Position numbers and translations under genes: made by a program | The notes under the pieces: generated by a model | What the model was told of the DNA's origin: nothing | Database searches by the model: none | What the model saw: only the letters and a program-made list of their open reading frames with translations | Part shown: positions 31,324-40,118 of the stretch, in pieces | Layout of the letters: each line of letters opens with the position of its first letter | Numbering within the stretch: the stretch's first letter is position 1 | Assembly (NCBI GenBank): GCA_018373675.1 | Contig: JAHAGQ010000017.1 | Location: 1 to 43,991 of the forward strand | Origin: Collinsella sp. | Lineage (GTDB): Bacteria; Actinomycetota; Coriobacteriia; Coriobacteriales; Coriobacteriaceae | DNA: 43,991 nucleotides | Direction of reading: 5' to 3'

Positions 31324-32386
31324 GGGCTCCGCTTTCCTTGACCGTCAGCGAGATCAGACGGAATGCGATGGTGAGCACCGCCACGCCAATCACGCCGGAC
31401 AGGATATACATGGCAGCCTGACCGGCAAAGCCGAGACCCTGCTCCTCGGAATAGGCCTGCAGGTAATCACCCGTAGGCAGAGCGTCGGCAAAGGTCGGGG
31501 TGTCGAGACCGACCGAAGCCTGCAGGCTGTCGTCGCCAGCCTCCTGAACGGCGGTCGCGGCGCCCTCGGCGTCCCACTCACCCCAGGCGTCACCCGTGGC
31601 CAGCAGGCCCAGCGGCGTGGCCACGACAAGCACGGCAACCAAGATGAGCGTGGGGACCAGCGAGGTCTTCTTTGCAGCAGCGCCCTCGGCAGCAAGCTGT
31701 CCATCGGCGGCTTCGGGGCCGACGATAACGCTCGGCGCCGTCTTCTTGATAAAGCCGTAGATCGCGGCAGTCGCCACGCCCTCGACCACGCCGGCTACCA
31801 ACATATGCGGGATCATCATGGCCGGAATGGCAATGGACAGCGGGAAGGGGCAGTACAGCGGAGCGCCCGAAGCATTCGTGAAAAGCATCGGCTGAATACC
31901 AAACTCGATTGCCGCGCACAGGGCCGCCAGGCACAGGCCGACCCAGCCGCTTACGATGGCCGAAACCGAGGTGCCCCAGCTCTTGTCGTGCAAACGGCTA
32001 TTGAGCGCGCGGAACACGATAGCAGCGGCAAACGGCAGCACGAAGGCCATGTTAAAGCAGTTGGCGCCAAAGGACAGGATGCCGCCATCGCCAAATAGCA
32101 GCGCCTGCAGCGCCAGCGCGACCGAGACAGCGATAGCCGCGGCCTCGGGGCCCAGCAGCAGCGCGATGAGTGCGCCGCCGACGGCGTGACCCGTGGTGCC
32201 GCCGGGCAGCGGCACGTTAAACATCATGAGCAAAAAGGAGAACGCAGCGCAGATGCCCAGGAAAGCCATGTGCTCGCGATCGAGCGTGGCGCGCACCTTC
32301 TTGATGCAGTGAACCCAAACGGGCACCATCGCCACTGCCATGACGGCATCGGTCTGCGGAGACAGATAATTATCTGGAATGTGCAT
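31301..32386 (-). CDS. nikMN: ECF-type nickel/cobalt transporter, fused metal-binding subunits (CbiM/NikM plus NikN)
   Basis: The N-terminus MHIPDNYLSP is the hallmark of CbiM/NikM: Met1, His2 and His67 (GTTGHAVG) form the metal site, so the initiator Met must be accurately placed and ATG 32386 is right. Residues 1-215 are the multi-helix M subunit. After a linker, residues about 245-350 are a PDGLE/NikN-like part with PLGLLATGDAWGEW and a last helix. Fusion to N is typical of nickel importers, and the NikR-like operator upstream agrees. Cobalt remains possible. Confidence 0.92.
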   Translation of the reverse strand: MHIPDNYLSPQTDAVMAVAMVPVWVHCIKKVRATLDREHMAFLGICAAFSFLLMMFNVPLPGGTTGHAVGGALIALLLGPEAAAIAVSVALALQALLFGDGGILSFGANCFNMAFVLPFAAAIVFRALNSRLHDKSWGTSVSAIVSGWVGLCLAALCAAIEFGIQPMLFTNASGAPLYCPFPLSIAIPAMMIPHMLVAGVVEGVATAAIYGFIKKTAPSVIVGPEAADGQLAAEGAAAKKTSLVPTLILVAVLVVATPLGLLATGDAWGEWDAEGAATAVQEAGDDSLQASVGLDTPTFADALPTGDYLQAYSEEQGLGFAGQAAMYILSGVIGVAVLTIAFRLISLTVKESGAHGDGRAA

Positions 32387-32443
32387 GTACGCCTCCCGGT
32401 TGTCGGCGCACAGAATTGCAACGCCGCTTAAATCGCCTTGTCA

Positions 32444-32471
32444 GTGTTACGTATTGTCAGATTCGTAACAC
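32444..32471. promoter_or_regulatory. NikR-like operator
   Basis: GTGTTACG (32444-32451) and CGTAACAC (32464-32471) form a perfect dyad with a 12-bp spacer, 28 bp overall. This fits the known GTGTTAC-N14-GTAACAC class of NikR boxes. It overlaps the transcription start region of nikMNQO, so binding would repress. No nikR gene is in the window. Confidence 0.75.
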
Positions 32472-32481
32472 GCCGCGGGCT

Positions 32482-32510
32482 ATCATAGCAAAACGGCGCG
32501 CTGCCGACAA
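32482..32510 (-). promoter_or_regulatory. promoter of the nikMNQO operon
   Basis: On the minus strand, TTGTCG (32505-32510), a 17-bp spacer and TATGAT (32482-32487). The -35 lies in the loop of the pheT terminator, and the NikR-like dyad begins 11 bp after the -10. Confidence 0.75.
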
Positions 32511-32523
32511 AGCAGCACGCCGT
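32493..32523 (-). terminator. pheT terminator
   Basis: On the minus strand, ACGGCGTGCTGC pairs with GCAGCGCGCCGT (one G-T), followed by TTTTGC. It shares DNA with the nik promoter. Confidence 0.75.
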
Positions 32524-32634
32524 TATGTAATGCGCGTGTCATATATACAGGATCAACGGTGCCTTATACCGAACACCGCGGTCACGCGGAGTCCACAGCA
32601 ACCGCCATCAGGCCCTACGCTCCCAGCGCAAGCC

Positions 32635-35088
32635 CTATCCGCGGACCTCGCCGTTTACGCCCTTGCACACCTTGGTGACGATCTTCTGGTGCGCCTTCTC
32701 GACCTCTTCGCTGGTGAGCGTGTGATCGTCGGAGCGATACGTAAGCGCGAAGGCCATGGACTTTTTGCCCACGCCCACGCGGACCGGATCGCGATAGACA
32801 TCGAACAGGCGCACGCCCTCGAGCAGCTTGCCGCCGGCGCTGGTAATGCGGCGCTCAAGATCCTCGCAGGTCACGGAGTTGTCGACCACGATAGCAAGGT
32901 CGTGTTCAACAGCCGGGTACTGCGAGAACTCGCGGTAGTTCTCCTGGTTGCGGGCACCCTTGATCAGCTTATCCAGATCGAGCTCAAAGGCAACGACGAC
33001 CTCGTCGATGCCCATAGCCTCGCGCGCCTTGGGGTGAATCTCGCCGACCCAGCCCAGCACGGTGCCGCCGGACAGAACCTCGGCCGCACGACCCGGCTGC
33101 AAGAAGGCATAGCCCTCTCCCTCGACGGGACGGAAGCGAACCTTCTCGATGCGCAGCTGGGCAAGCAGCTCCTCGACAATGCCCTTGCCAAAGAAGAAGC
33201 GCAGCTTGCGGTACTTCATGCTCCAGGACTGCTCGCTCCACTGGCCCGAGAGCACACCCGCCACGGACTTGGTCTCCTTGGGCAGGCTGGCGTTCTCGCG
33301 ACCGTGGAACAGGCTGCCGACCTCGTACAGGTGCACGTTGGCCGTTCCGTGCGCCTCGTTGTAGGCCACGGACTGCAGCAGGCCCGGCAGCAGCGAACGA
33401 CGCATCTCGGTCTGCTCGGCTACCAGCGGGTTCATGAGCACCACGGGGCAGCCACGGCCCTCGGTGGACATACCGATCTTCTCAAGGTCGCCCGGGGCGG
33501 CAAAGCCGAAAGTCGTGGTCTCGTTGAGGCCGCAGGCGCGCAGGATCTCGCCGACCTTACGGGTGAGTTTCTGCTCGCGGGTCAGGCCGCCAATATGGTT
33601 CTTGGCAGCCGGGATGGTCGCCGTCACACGACCCATGCCCCATAGGCGCAGGACCTCCTCGATCAGATCGATCTCGCGCGGCAGGTCGGGACGGAAGCTC
33701 GGCGGGGTAACCATAAAGTCCTCGCCGTCGCGCTCGACGGTGCAGCCCAGGCGAGTGAGCGAACGCTCGATAAACTCGGGCTCGATGTCGGCACCGCAAA
33801 TGGCGTGCACGCGGGCCAGGCGCAGCTTGATGCTGTCGATGGTCTTGGGCGCGGGGAACACGTCGACGTAGCCGGGAGCGACCTCGCCGCCGGCGATCTC
33901 CTCGATCAGCGCGCAGGTAACGTTGGCGACATCCACGCAGCCGGTCTCATCGACCTGGCGCTCAAAACGGATGGAGGCATCGGAGATCAGCGACAGATCG
34001 CGGCTGGTGTGCGAGGTGCGACCGGCGTTGAAGCAAGCACTCTCGACCATCACGTCGACGGTGTCGTCCTCGATCTCGGAATCCATGCCGCCCATAACGC
34101 CGGCCAGCGCCACGGGACGCTCGCCGTCGGTGATGAGGCCCATGCCGGCGTCGAGCGTGCGCTCCTCGCCGTCGAGGGTCGTGAACTTCTCGTCCTGTTG
34201 GGCGGCGCGAACCACCACGCGGCGATGGCCATCGCGTTCGGCAAAGGTGTCCAGGTCAAAGGCATGCAGCGGCTGACCGGTGAGCATCATCACATAGTTG
34301 GTGATGTCGACGATGTTGTTGTGCGGACGCACGCCCAGGGCGTTGAGGCGCTTGACCATCCAGTCGGGCGACGGGCCGACCTTGACGTTGCGCACGATGC
34401 GGGCAACGTAGCGGTCGCACAGGCCCTCGTCGGCAATCTCGACCGAAAGCTCGTCGTCGGTCGCGCGGCCGGTCTCGGCCTTGATGGCGGGCAGCTCAAC
34501 GTGGAAATCGCGGTCGAAGATGGCGCCGGTCTCGCGGGCCATGCCGATCATGGACAGGCAATCGGGACGGTTGGGCGTGATCTCGCAGTCGAGCACGGTG
34601 TCGCTCGAGCCCACGTACTCGGCAAACGGCATGCCGCAGGGCGTATCCTCGGGCAGGATCATGATGCCGGAGTGGTCGCCGCCCAAGCCGAGCTCGCGCG
34701 CGGAGCAGTTCATGCCCATGGACACGACGCCGCGAAGCTTGCTCTTCTTGATCTTGACGTCGCCGGGCAGGACAGCGCCGATCATGGCCGTGACGATGTG
34801 GTCGCCGGCCTCGAAGTTCTGCGCGCCGCAGACGATCTGCAGCGGAGCGGGATTGCCGTCGGCGTCGAGATTCTTGTCGCCCACATCGACCGAGCACACA
34901 TACATGTGGTCGCTATCGGGGTGCGGGATCTTGGTGAGCACCTTGGCGGTCACCACGTGGTCGAAGGACTCGCCCACGGTGTCGATCGCCTCGACCTCGG
35001 TGCCGGTACGGATATATTCGTCCGAAAGGGTCTTGGGATCCTCCGGAATATCGATCATGGTCTTGAGCCAGTCGTAAGAAACACGCAT
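32635..35088 (-). CDS. pheT: phenylalanine--tRNA ligase beta subunit
   Basis: The 817-residue beta chain of the heterotetrameric class II synthetase has an N-terminal tRNA-binding (EMAPII-like) domain at about 40-155, B3/B4 editing domain at about 210-400 (hydrolysing Tyr-tRNA-Phe), B5, the catalytic-like core and the C-terminal ferredoxin-fold anticodon-binding domain (YPAVEHDLAIVVD onward). It follows pheS after 184 bp that can form a long hairpin. Confidence 0.96.
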   Translation of the reverse strand: MRVSYDWLKTMIDIPEDPKTLSDEYIRTGTEVEAIDTVGESFDHVVTAKVLTKIPHPDSDHMYVCSVDVGDKNLDADGNPAPLQIVCGAQNFEAGDHIVTAMIGAVLPGDVKIKKSKLRGVVSMGMNCSARELGLGGDHSGIMILPEDTPCGMPFAEYVGSSDTVLDCEITPNRPDCLSMIGMARETGAIFDRDFHVELPAIKAETGRATDDELSVEIADEGLCDRYVARIVRNVKVGPSPDWMVKRLNALGVRPHNNIVDITNYVMMLTGQPLHAFDLDTFAERDGHRRVVVRAAQQDEKFTTLDGEERTLDAGMGLITDGERPVALAGVMGGMDSEIEDDTVDVMVESACFNAGRTSHTSRDLSLISDASIRFERQVDETGCVDVANVTCALIEEIAGGEVAPGYVDVFPAPKTIDSIKLRLARVHAICGADIEPEFIERSLTRLGCTVERDGEDFMVTPPSFRPDLPREIDLIEEVLRLWGMGRVTATIPAAKNHIGGLTREQKLTRKVGEILRACGLNETTTFGFAAPGDLEKIGMSTEGRGCPVVLMNPLVAEQTEMRRSLLPGLLQSVAYNEAHGTANVHLYEVGSLFHGRENASLPKETKSVAGVLSGQWSEQSWSMKYRKLRFFFGKGIVEELLAQLRIEKVRFRPVEGEGYAFLQPGRAAEVLSGGTVLGWVGEIHPKAREAMGIDEVVVAFELDLDKLIKGARNQENYREFSQYPAVEHDLAIVVDNSVTCEDLERRITSAGGKLLEGVRLFDVYRDPVRVGVGKKSMAFALTYRSDDHTLTSEEVEKAHQKIVTKVCKGVNGEVRG

Positions 35089-35171
35089 CTAGCTCTCCTT
35101 TCATACTGAAAGCCTGCGAAGAGATGCAGGTGGAAACTTCAACTTTGTGAACATTCCTTACAAAGCGAGGG

Positions 35172-35264
35172 TTGTCCAAGTGCGGCAGATCGGCCCGAAA
35201 GAGGAGCGCCGCGTACTTTGGTACGCAAGCGACGAATGAGCGCCGAGGTGCCGTGCTTGGGCAA
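35172..35264. repeat. 93-bp intergenic stem-loop between pheS and pheT
   Basis: TTGTCCAAGTGCGGCA (35172-35187) pairs with 35249-35264: as a plus-strand RNA all 16 positions pair (three G-U), while the minus-strand RNA has three C-A mismatches. Inside are TCGGC/GCCGA and GCGTAC-TTTG-GTACGC (35211-35226). This interrupts the pheST transcript. Confidence 0.6.
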
Positions 35265-35272
35265 GCCGCAGC

Positions 35273-36349
35273 CTAGAACTGATTCAAGAAGCGCATATCG
35301 CCAGTCATGAGAGTTCTAAGGTCAGGCAGGTCGTAGCGCAGTGCCGCGACGCGCTCGGCGCCAATACCAAAGGCGAAGCCGGTGTACTTCTCGGGGTCGA
35401 TGCCGCAGTTGATCAGGACGTTGGGGTCGACCATGCCGCAGCCCAGAATCTCGATCCAGCCGCTGTGCTTGCAGAAGTTGCAGCCCTTGCCGCCGCAGAC
35501 GTGGCAGCTCACGTCCACCTCGCAGGAAGGCTCGGTGAAGGGGAAGAAATGCGGGCGATAGCGCGTCTTGCGATCCTTGCCAAACATGCACTTAACAAAG
35601 TAGTCGAGCGTGCCCTTAAGATCGCCAAAGGTGATGCCCTCGTCGACGACCAGGCCCTCGATCTGGTTGAACTGAGGCAGGTGGCAGGCGTCGGCCGTGT
35701 CGGGACGGTAGACGGTGCCCGGGCAGATCATGTAGATGGGCGGCTTCTGCGACTCCATGGTGTGGATCTGCACGCCCGAGGTCTGGGTGCGCAGCAGCAC
35801 GTCGGACTCGCCGTGAGCGTGAGCCTCGGGATGCGCGACGCTGCCGGGGTTGTTGTCGACCACATAGAACGTGTCGCGAGCCGAGCGGCTCGGGTGATCC
35901 ATGGGCGCGTTGAGCGCGGTGAAGTTGTAGTAGGAGGTATCGACCATGGGGCCGGACTCGACGGTGTAGCCGATGCCGCAGAAGATGTCCTCGGCCTCCT
36001 CGATGATCTGCTTGATCAGGTGTTGGTGGCCGATCTGCGGACGGATGCCCGGCAGCGTGATGTCGACGGCATCGTGCTCGAGCGCGCGCTTGAGGGCGGC
36101 AGCCTTCATCTCGGTGGTGCGCTCGTCGAGCATGCCCTCGATCAGCTGGCGCATCTCGTTGGCGCGCTTGCCCATCACGGGACGATCCTCGGGGGCGAGC
36201 TTGCCCATCATGCGCATCAGGCCGGTGATGCGGCCCTTACGACCGAGCAGCTCAACGCGCGCAGCCTCGAGCTTGGCGGCGTCGTCGGCGCCTGCAACGA
36301 GCTCCTTGGCCTCTTCCTCGAGTTTGACCAGATCATCAATCAGACTCAT
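35273..36349 (-). CDS. pheS: phenylalanine--tRNA ligase alpha subunit
   Basis: The catalytic alpha chain (358 aa): an N-terminal coiled coil (about 1-90), then the class II core with SGPMVDTSYYNFTALN, motif 2 YRPDTADACHLPQFNQIEG and motif 3 near the C-terminus, FGIGAERVAALRY. A cysteine quartet CHVCGGKGCNFC at about 285-296 is typical of many bacterial PheS sequences and probably binds zinc. ATG 36349 after AAAGGGAAGA is the start; the in-frame extension to 36532 would run through the T-box. Regulated by tRNA-Phe charging through that leader. Confidence 0.96.
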   Translation of the reverse strand: MSLIDDLVKLEEEAKELVAGADDAAKLEAARVELLGRKGRITGLMRMMGKLAPEDRPVMGKRANEMRQLIEGMLDERTTEMKAAALKRALEHDAVDITLPGIRPQIGHQHLIKQIIEEAEDIFCGIGYTVESGPMVDTSYYNFTALNAPMDHPSRSARDTFYVVDNNPGSVAHPEAHAHGESDVLLRTQTSGVQIHTMESQKPPIYMICPGTVYRPDTADACHLPQFNQIEGLVVDEGITFGDLKGTLDYFVKCMFGKDRKTRYRPHFFPFTEPSCEVDVSCHVCGGKGCNFCKHSGWIEILGCGMVDPNVLINCGIDPEKYTGFAFGIGAERVAALRYDLPDLRTLMTGDMRFLNQF

Positions 36350-36434
36350 GTCTTCCCTTTCGTCTCTCGCGCATTCGCTTGCCGGGGCGACCGATGCCAC
36401 TTGGCGCTGCGAAAACGCGGCCCGGTTCGGTAAC

Positions 36435-36720
36435 AAAAAAACCGCCCTCGGGCATGTGCATTGCCCAAGGACGGTTGAATTCCGCGGTACCACCTTGTTT
36501 GACCCGGCGGATGTCTGGCCCGCCGCGCCCACTCTGCGCCCCTTATCGCGAGGCTCACGGCTTCCCTACTGGGGCTTCGCCGCCGCTAGCCGCGCGCCCG
36601 TTGAGGTTGCTGCTCGGGAGTGAACGCTTAGCCCTTGCCACCGCAGGAAGGCTTGCAGCCCATGACCTTCCCTCTCTTGCCGGCGACGCGACGGGCAAAA
36701 CCCTCTCCGTCAACGCATTG
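36435..36720 (-). promoter_or_regulatory. T-box leader of pheST
   Basis: On the minus strand, the T-box antiterminator sequence AAGGTGGTACCGCGGAA (36480-36496) is followed by a terminator (36435-36475) with stem ACCGTCCTTGGGCA / TGCCCGAGGGCGGT and TTTTTTT. Upstream about 220 nt can fold as Stem I and following stems. A TTC at 36622-36624 followed by A is a candidate specifier for Phe; the left limit of the leader is approximate. Confidence 0.88.
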
Positions 36721-36853
36721 GGCTATAGGATAACACATTCTGCGAGCATATCGCCGCGTTCCGTTTTGTTCGTGCTGGGTACAAGGCAGGTAGCTGTGCA
36801 AACTGGCCGCGCAGCCGCTTACGGCGCTCGGCCTGCGAGATTAAGGATACGGT

Positions 36854-38437
36854 ATGGGAAAGAAGCTCGATAAGAACGCCAAGGCCGCCATGGCAAAGGC
36901 TGCCAAGGGCGTCAAGGTTGCTAAAGTCGACAAGGCCGTCAAAAAGTTCCGCAAACTCGAGAGCAAGCTGTGGACTCGCGAGTACCTGCTCAAGATTGCC
37001 GAGTTCGATGGAGCGACGATTGCTCCTGCCAACGGCGCCGCAGCGCGCGCCGACGCCATGGGAACCCTTGCCGGCGAGCATCACAAGCTACTGACCAGCG
37101 AGAAGTCCGTTGAGCTCGTACGCTCGTTAGCGCGCGAGACGGTTGCAGGCGGACACGTAGACGACCCGCAGCTGCTCGACGAGATCCGTGTGCTCGGTCG
37201 CGACCAGCGCGAGGCAAGCGTCATCCCCACCGAGGAGGCCGAGGCCTGGACCAGGCTCACCTGCGAGGCCGATGCCGTGTGGCACAAGGCCAAGACGGCC
37301 AATGACTGGGTGAGCTTTGAGCCCTATGTGGATAGGATCGTCGCCCAACTTAAGCATCAGGCCGAACTTATGGACCCCAAGCGCGACCCATACGATGTTT
37401 GGCTCGACCAGTACGAGCGCGGCCTTTCCGCCAAGAGCTTCGATGCGTTTTGCGATGAGGTCAAGGCGACGGTCGTGCCGCTCGTGCACGCCATCGGCGA
37501 GCGCGGCCAGCAGCCCGATGCCGACTTTTTGCACGCCCGCGTGCCCGAGGGCGCCCAGCGTGCCATGAGCTTCGACCTGATGAAGCTCGTCGGCCTGAAC
37601 CTGGACGACACCACGCTTGCCTTTACCGAGCACCCGTTTAGCGAGGGCTTTGCCGTGGGTGACGCGCGCATCGCGACACACATCTACGAGGACGATTGCA
37701 TCTCCAACGTCTACAGCATCATCCACGAGGCGGGGCACACCATGTACGAGCTGGGCGTCAATCCCGCCTATGCGCGCACCTGTCTGGAGGGCGGCACCTC
37801 CATGGGCATCCACGAAAGCCAGAGCCGTTTCTTTGAGAACACCGTGGGCCGCAGCCGTGCCTTTATGGGACCGCTGCTCGAGGTGCTGCGCCGCCACGCA
37901 CCCGAGGTCTACGGCGACGTCGACGAGGACACGCTCTACCACGCCGTGAACATCGCGCAGCCTTCGCTGATCCGCACCGAGGCCGACGAGCTCACCTATC
38001 CGCTGCACGTTATGGTGCGCTACGAGATCGAGCGCATGCTGTTTGCCGGCGAGGCCACAGCCAAGGATATCCCCGCGCTTTGGAATCGCTTTATGGACGA
38101 GTACCTGGGCATTCCCGTTCCCGACGACACACGCGGCTGCCTGCAAGATACGCACTGGAGCGGCGGCTCGTTTGGCTACTTCCCCACGTATGCGCTGGGT
38201 AGCGCCTACGATGCCATGTTTGTGCCGGCCATGTGCCGCGACGGCGTCGACCTCAATGGTGCCTGTGCGAGCGGCGATCTGGCGCCCGTCCGCGCCTGGC
38301 TGGGCGAGCACATTTGGCAGTGGGGCCGCGCCAAGGACGCGCCGGAACTCATCAAGGGCGCATGCGGCATGGCGTTCGATGCCCGCTATTACTGCAGCTA
38401 CCTGCAGGACAAGTTCACCACGCTCTACGAGCTGTAA
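36854..38437 (+). CDS. M32 family metallocarboxypeptidase
   Basis: The zinc motif HEAGH is at 291-295 and HESQSRFFEN at 320-329 supplies the further ligand/catalytic signature of thermostable carboxypeptidase 1 (M32). The enzyme removes C-terminal residues from peptides in the cytoplasm. At 527 aa it is a little longer than the family's usual 500, because of an N-terminal Lys/Ala-rich stretch (residues 2-35, with KKLDKNAKAA and KVAKVDKAV). AAGGA is 6 nt before the ATG. It is alone, divergent from pheST. Confidence 0.94.
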   Translation: MGKKLDKNAKAAMAKAAKGVKVAKVDKAVKKFRKLESKLWTREYLLKIAEFDGATIAPANGAAARADAMGTLAGEHHKLLTSEKSVELVRSLARETVAGGHVDDPQLLDEIRVLGRDQREASVIPTEEAEAWTRLTCEADAVWHKAKTANDWVSFEPYVDRIVAQLKHQAELMDPKRDPYDVWLDQYERGLSAKSFDAFCDEVKATVVPLVHAIGERGQQPDADFLHARVPEGAQRAMSFDLMKLVGLNLDDTTLAFTEHPFSEGFAVGDARIATHIYEDDCISNVYSIIHEAGHTMYELGVNPAYARTCLEGGTSMGIHESQSRFFENTVGRSRAFMGPLLEVLRRHAPEVYGDVDEDTLYHAVNIAQPSLIRTEADELTYPLHVMVRYEIERMLFAGEATAKDIPALWNRFMDEYLGIPVPDDTRGCLQDTHWSGGSFGYFPTYALGSAYDAMFVPAMCRDGVDLNGACASGDLAPVRAWLGEHIWQWGRAKDAPELIKGACGMAFDARYYCSYLQDKFTTLYEL

Positions 38438-38460
38438 AGCTTAGGTGACACGCCAACGCA

Positions 38461-38501
38461 AAGGGGACGCCGCGGAACCAATCCGCAGCGTCCCCTTTTT
38501 T
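38461..38501 (+). terminator. terminator of the M32 carboxypeptidase gene
   Basis: GGGGACGC pairs with GCGTCCCC, with GGA/TCC pairing inside, followed by TTTTTT. Confidence 0.9.
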
Positions 38502-38564
38502 CACCCAATGACTAGGTACCCAATGACTAGTTCGTTGACGCTAATGTCTTGGCAACGTCAGCGA

Positions 38565-38663
38565 AAACGGCCCCAAGCGAGCAAGGTGACGTGAAATGAA
38601 AGGGCGCTCACCTTCTGGTCGCGCCCTTGAAATTGAACGTCAGATTGCCGCTTGGGGCCGTTT
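38565..38663. repeat. 99-bp triple-nested stem-loop in a convergent intergenic region
   Basis: Three nested stems: outer AAACGGCCCCAAGCG (38565-38579) with 38649-38663, perfect over 15 bp; middle TGACGT (38587-38592) with ACGTCA (38637-38642); inner AAGGGCGC (38600-38607) with GCGCCCTT (38621-38628), 13-nt loop. It lies between glmM and the carboxypeptidase gene. A direct repeat ACCCAATGACTAG (38502-38514 and 38518-38530) precedes it. Confidence 0.65.
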
Positions 38664-38675
38664 GCAGCGTCGAGC

Positions 38676-38705
38676 AGTTACGCGGTTTGGTAAAACCGCG
38701 TAACT
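38676..38705 (-). terminator. hairpin overlapping the glmM stop codon
   Basis: AGTTACGCGGTTT (38676-38688) pairs perfectly with 38693-38705. There is no T-run behind it, so it may be a stabiliser or work with the nested structure at 38565-38663. Confidence 0.6.
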
Positions 38706-40035
38706 ACAGGGCCTCGAGCGCGGCGGCGATGCGCTTCATGGCGGCATCGGCAGATGCTTGGTCGGGCGCCTCGGCCAGCACGCGGATAACCGACTCGGTT
38801 CCGCTCTTGCGCACGAGCACGCGGCCCTCGCCTGCCAGCGCAACCTCGGCCTCGGCGATGGCGTTCTGCACGCCCATGTTCTCGAGCGCGGCGTCCTTGT
38901 CCGCCACGCGCACGGCCACCTGCGCCTGCGGCAGCAGCTTGCACGGAGCCGTGAGCTGCGAGAGCGTCTCGCGCTCGGCACGAATCACTTCCATCACGCG
39001 CAGCGAGGTCATAATGCCGTCGCCCGTGCGCTCGATATCGCCAAAGATCGTATGGCCCGTCTGCTCGCCGCCCAGGCTGTAGCCGCCCTCGCGCATCTTG
39101 GCATACACGTGGCGGTCGCCCACGCCGCTGGTCACGGCGCTCAGGCCGGCAAGCTCCAGCGACTTGATCAGACCAAAGTTGCTGGCGATTGTCGGCACCA
39201 CGGTACCGCCCGAAAGGCGACCGTGCTTGTTCAGGTACACGCCGCACACGTACAGAATCTGGTCGCCGTCGACCACACGGCCGCGCTCATCCACGGCCAG
39301 GCAGCGGTCGGCATCGCCGTCGTAGGCAAAGCCCACGTCCAGGCCCTGCTCCACCACATGGCGCTGCAGGCGCTCCATATGCGTGGAGCCGCAGTCGACG
39401 TTAATGTTAAAACCATCGGGCGCAGCGTTAATCACGCGCACGTCGGCACCCAGCGCGTCGAACACCGGCTTGGCGACCGAGGAAGCCGAGCCGTTGGCGC
39501 AGTCGATGCCGATCTTGACGCCCTGCAACGAAAAGTTCGCGCTGGCGATGAGCGAAGCAATGTAGCGGTTGCGGCCCTGCATGTAGTCCACCGTGGCGCC
39601 GATGTGGTTGCCCGTGGCCAGCGGCACCTCGCTCTTGCCATCGATATAGTCCTCGATGAGCTCCAGTACGTCCTCGTCCATCTTAAAGCCGTCGCTGTTG
39701 ACGAGCTTAATGCCGTTATCGCAAAACGGGTTGTGGCTCGCGCTGATCATGATGCCGCAATCGAAGCAGCCCTCCACGGTCTGATGCGCTACGCCCGGCG
39801 TGGGGATCACGTGCAGCATATAGGCGTCCGCACCGCTCGCGACCAGGCCGCTCACCAGCGCCGCCTCGAACATATAACTCGAGCGACGTGTGTCCTTGCC
39901 CACGATGACGCGCGCCTTAGCACTGCGGTTGGCGCCGTAATACCAGCCCACAAAACGGCCAATCTTATAAGCGTGCTCTACCGTCAGCCCAACGTTGGCC
40001 TCGCCGCGAAAGCCGTCGGTGCCAAAGTACTTCAT
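38704..40035 (-). CDS. glmM: phosphoglucosamine mutase
   Basis: It interconverts glucosamine-6-phosphate and glucosamine-1-phosphate for peptidoglycan precursor synthesis. The sequence begins KYFGTDGFRGEANVGLT, has the phosphoserine motif MISASHNP (Ser100), metal-binding YDGDADRCLAVD, the sugar-binding GGEQTGH and the C-terminal phosphate loop VRKSGTESVIRV. The length of 443 aa is normal. A terminator separates it from the DUF4012 gene upstream. Confidence 0.97.
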   Translation of the reverse strand: MKYFGTDGFRGEANVGLTVEHAYKIGRFVGWYYGANRSAKARVIVGKDTRRSSYMFEAALVSGLVASGADAYMLHVIPTPGVAHQTVEGCFDCGIMISASHNPFCDNGIKLVNSDGFKMDEDVLELIEDYIDGKSEVPLATGNHIGATVDYMQGRNRYIASLIASANFSLQGVKIGIDCANGSASSVAKPVFDALGADVRVINAAPDGFNINVDCGSTHMERLQRHVVEQGLDVGFAYDGDADRCLAVDERGRVVDGDQILYVCGVYLNKHGRLSGGTVVPTIASNFGLIKSLELAGLSAVTSGVGDRHVYAKMREGGYSLGGEQTGHTIFGDIERTGDGIMTSLRVMEVIRAERETLSQLTAPCKLLPQAQVAVRVADKDAALENMGVQNAIAEAEVALAGEGRVLVRKSGTESVIRVLAEAPDQASADAAMKRIAAALEAL

Positions 40036-40046
40036 GCGCTCTCCTT

Positions 40047-40081
40047 ACAAAATAGGGGCGAACAGATTGCCTGTCCGCCCC
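40047..40081 (-). terminator. terminator of the DUF4012 gene
   Basis: GGGGCGGACAG pairs with CTGTTCGCCCC (one G-T), followed by TATTTTGT on the minus strand. Confidence 0.8.
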
Positions 40082-40118
40082 AAAATGGTACTCGATTATC
40101 TGCGCTACCAGAAAAACC

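Noticed and set aside
32387..32640. cobalamin riboswitch upstream of the metal transporter
   Set aside because: No B12-box-like sequence is visible; the 28-bp dyad and promoter explain the region better.
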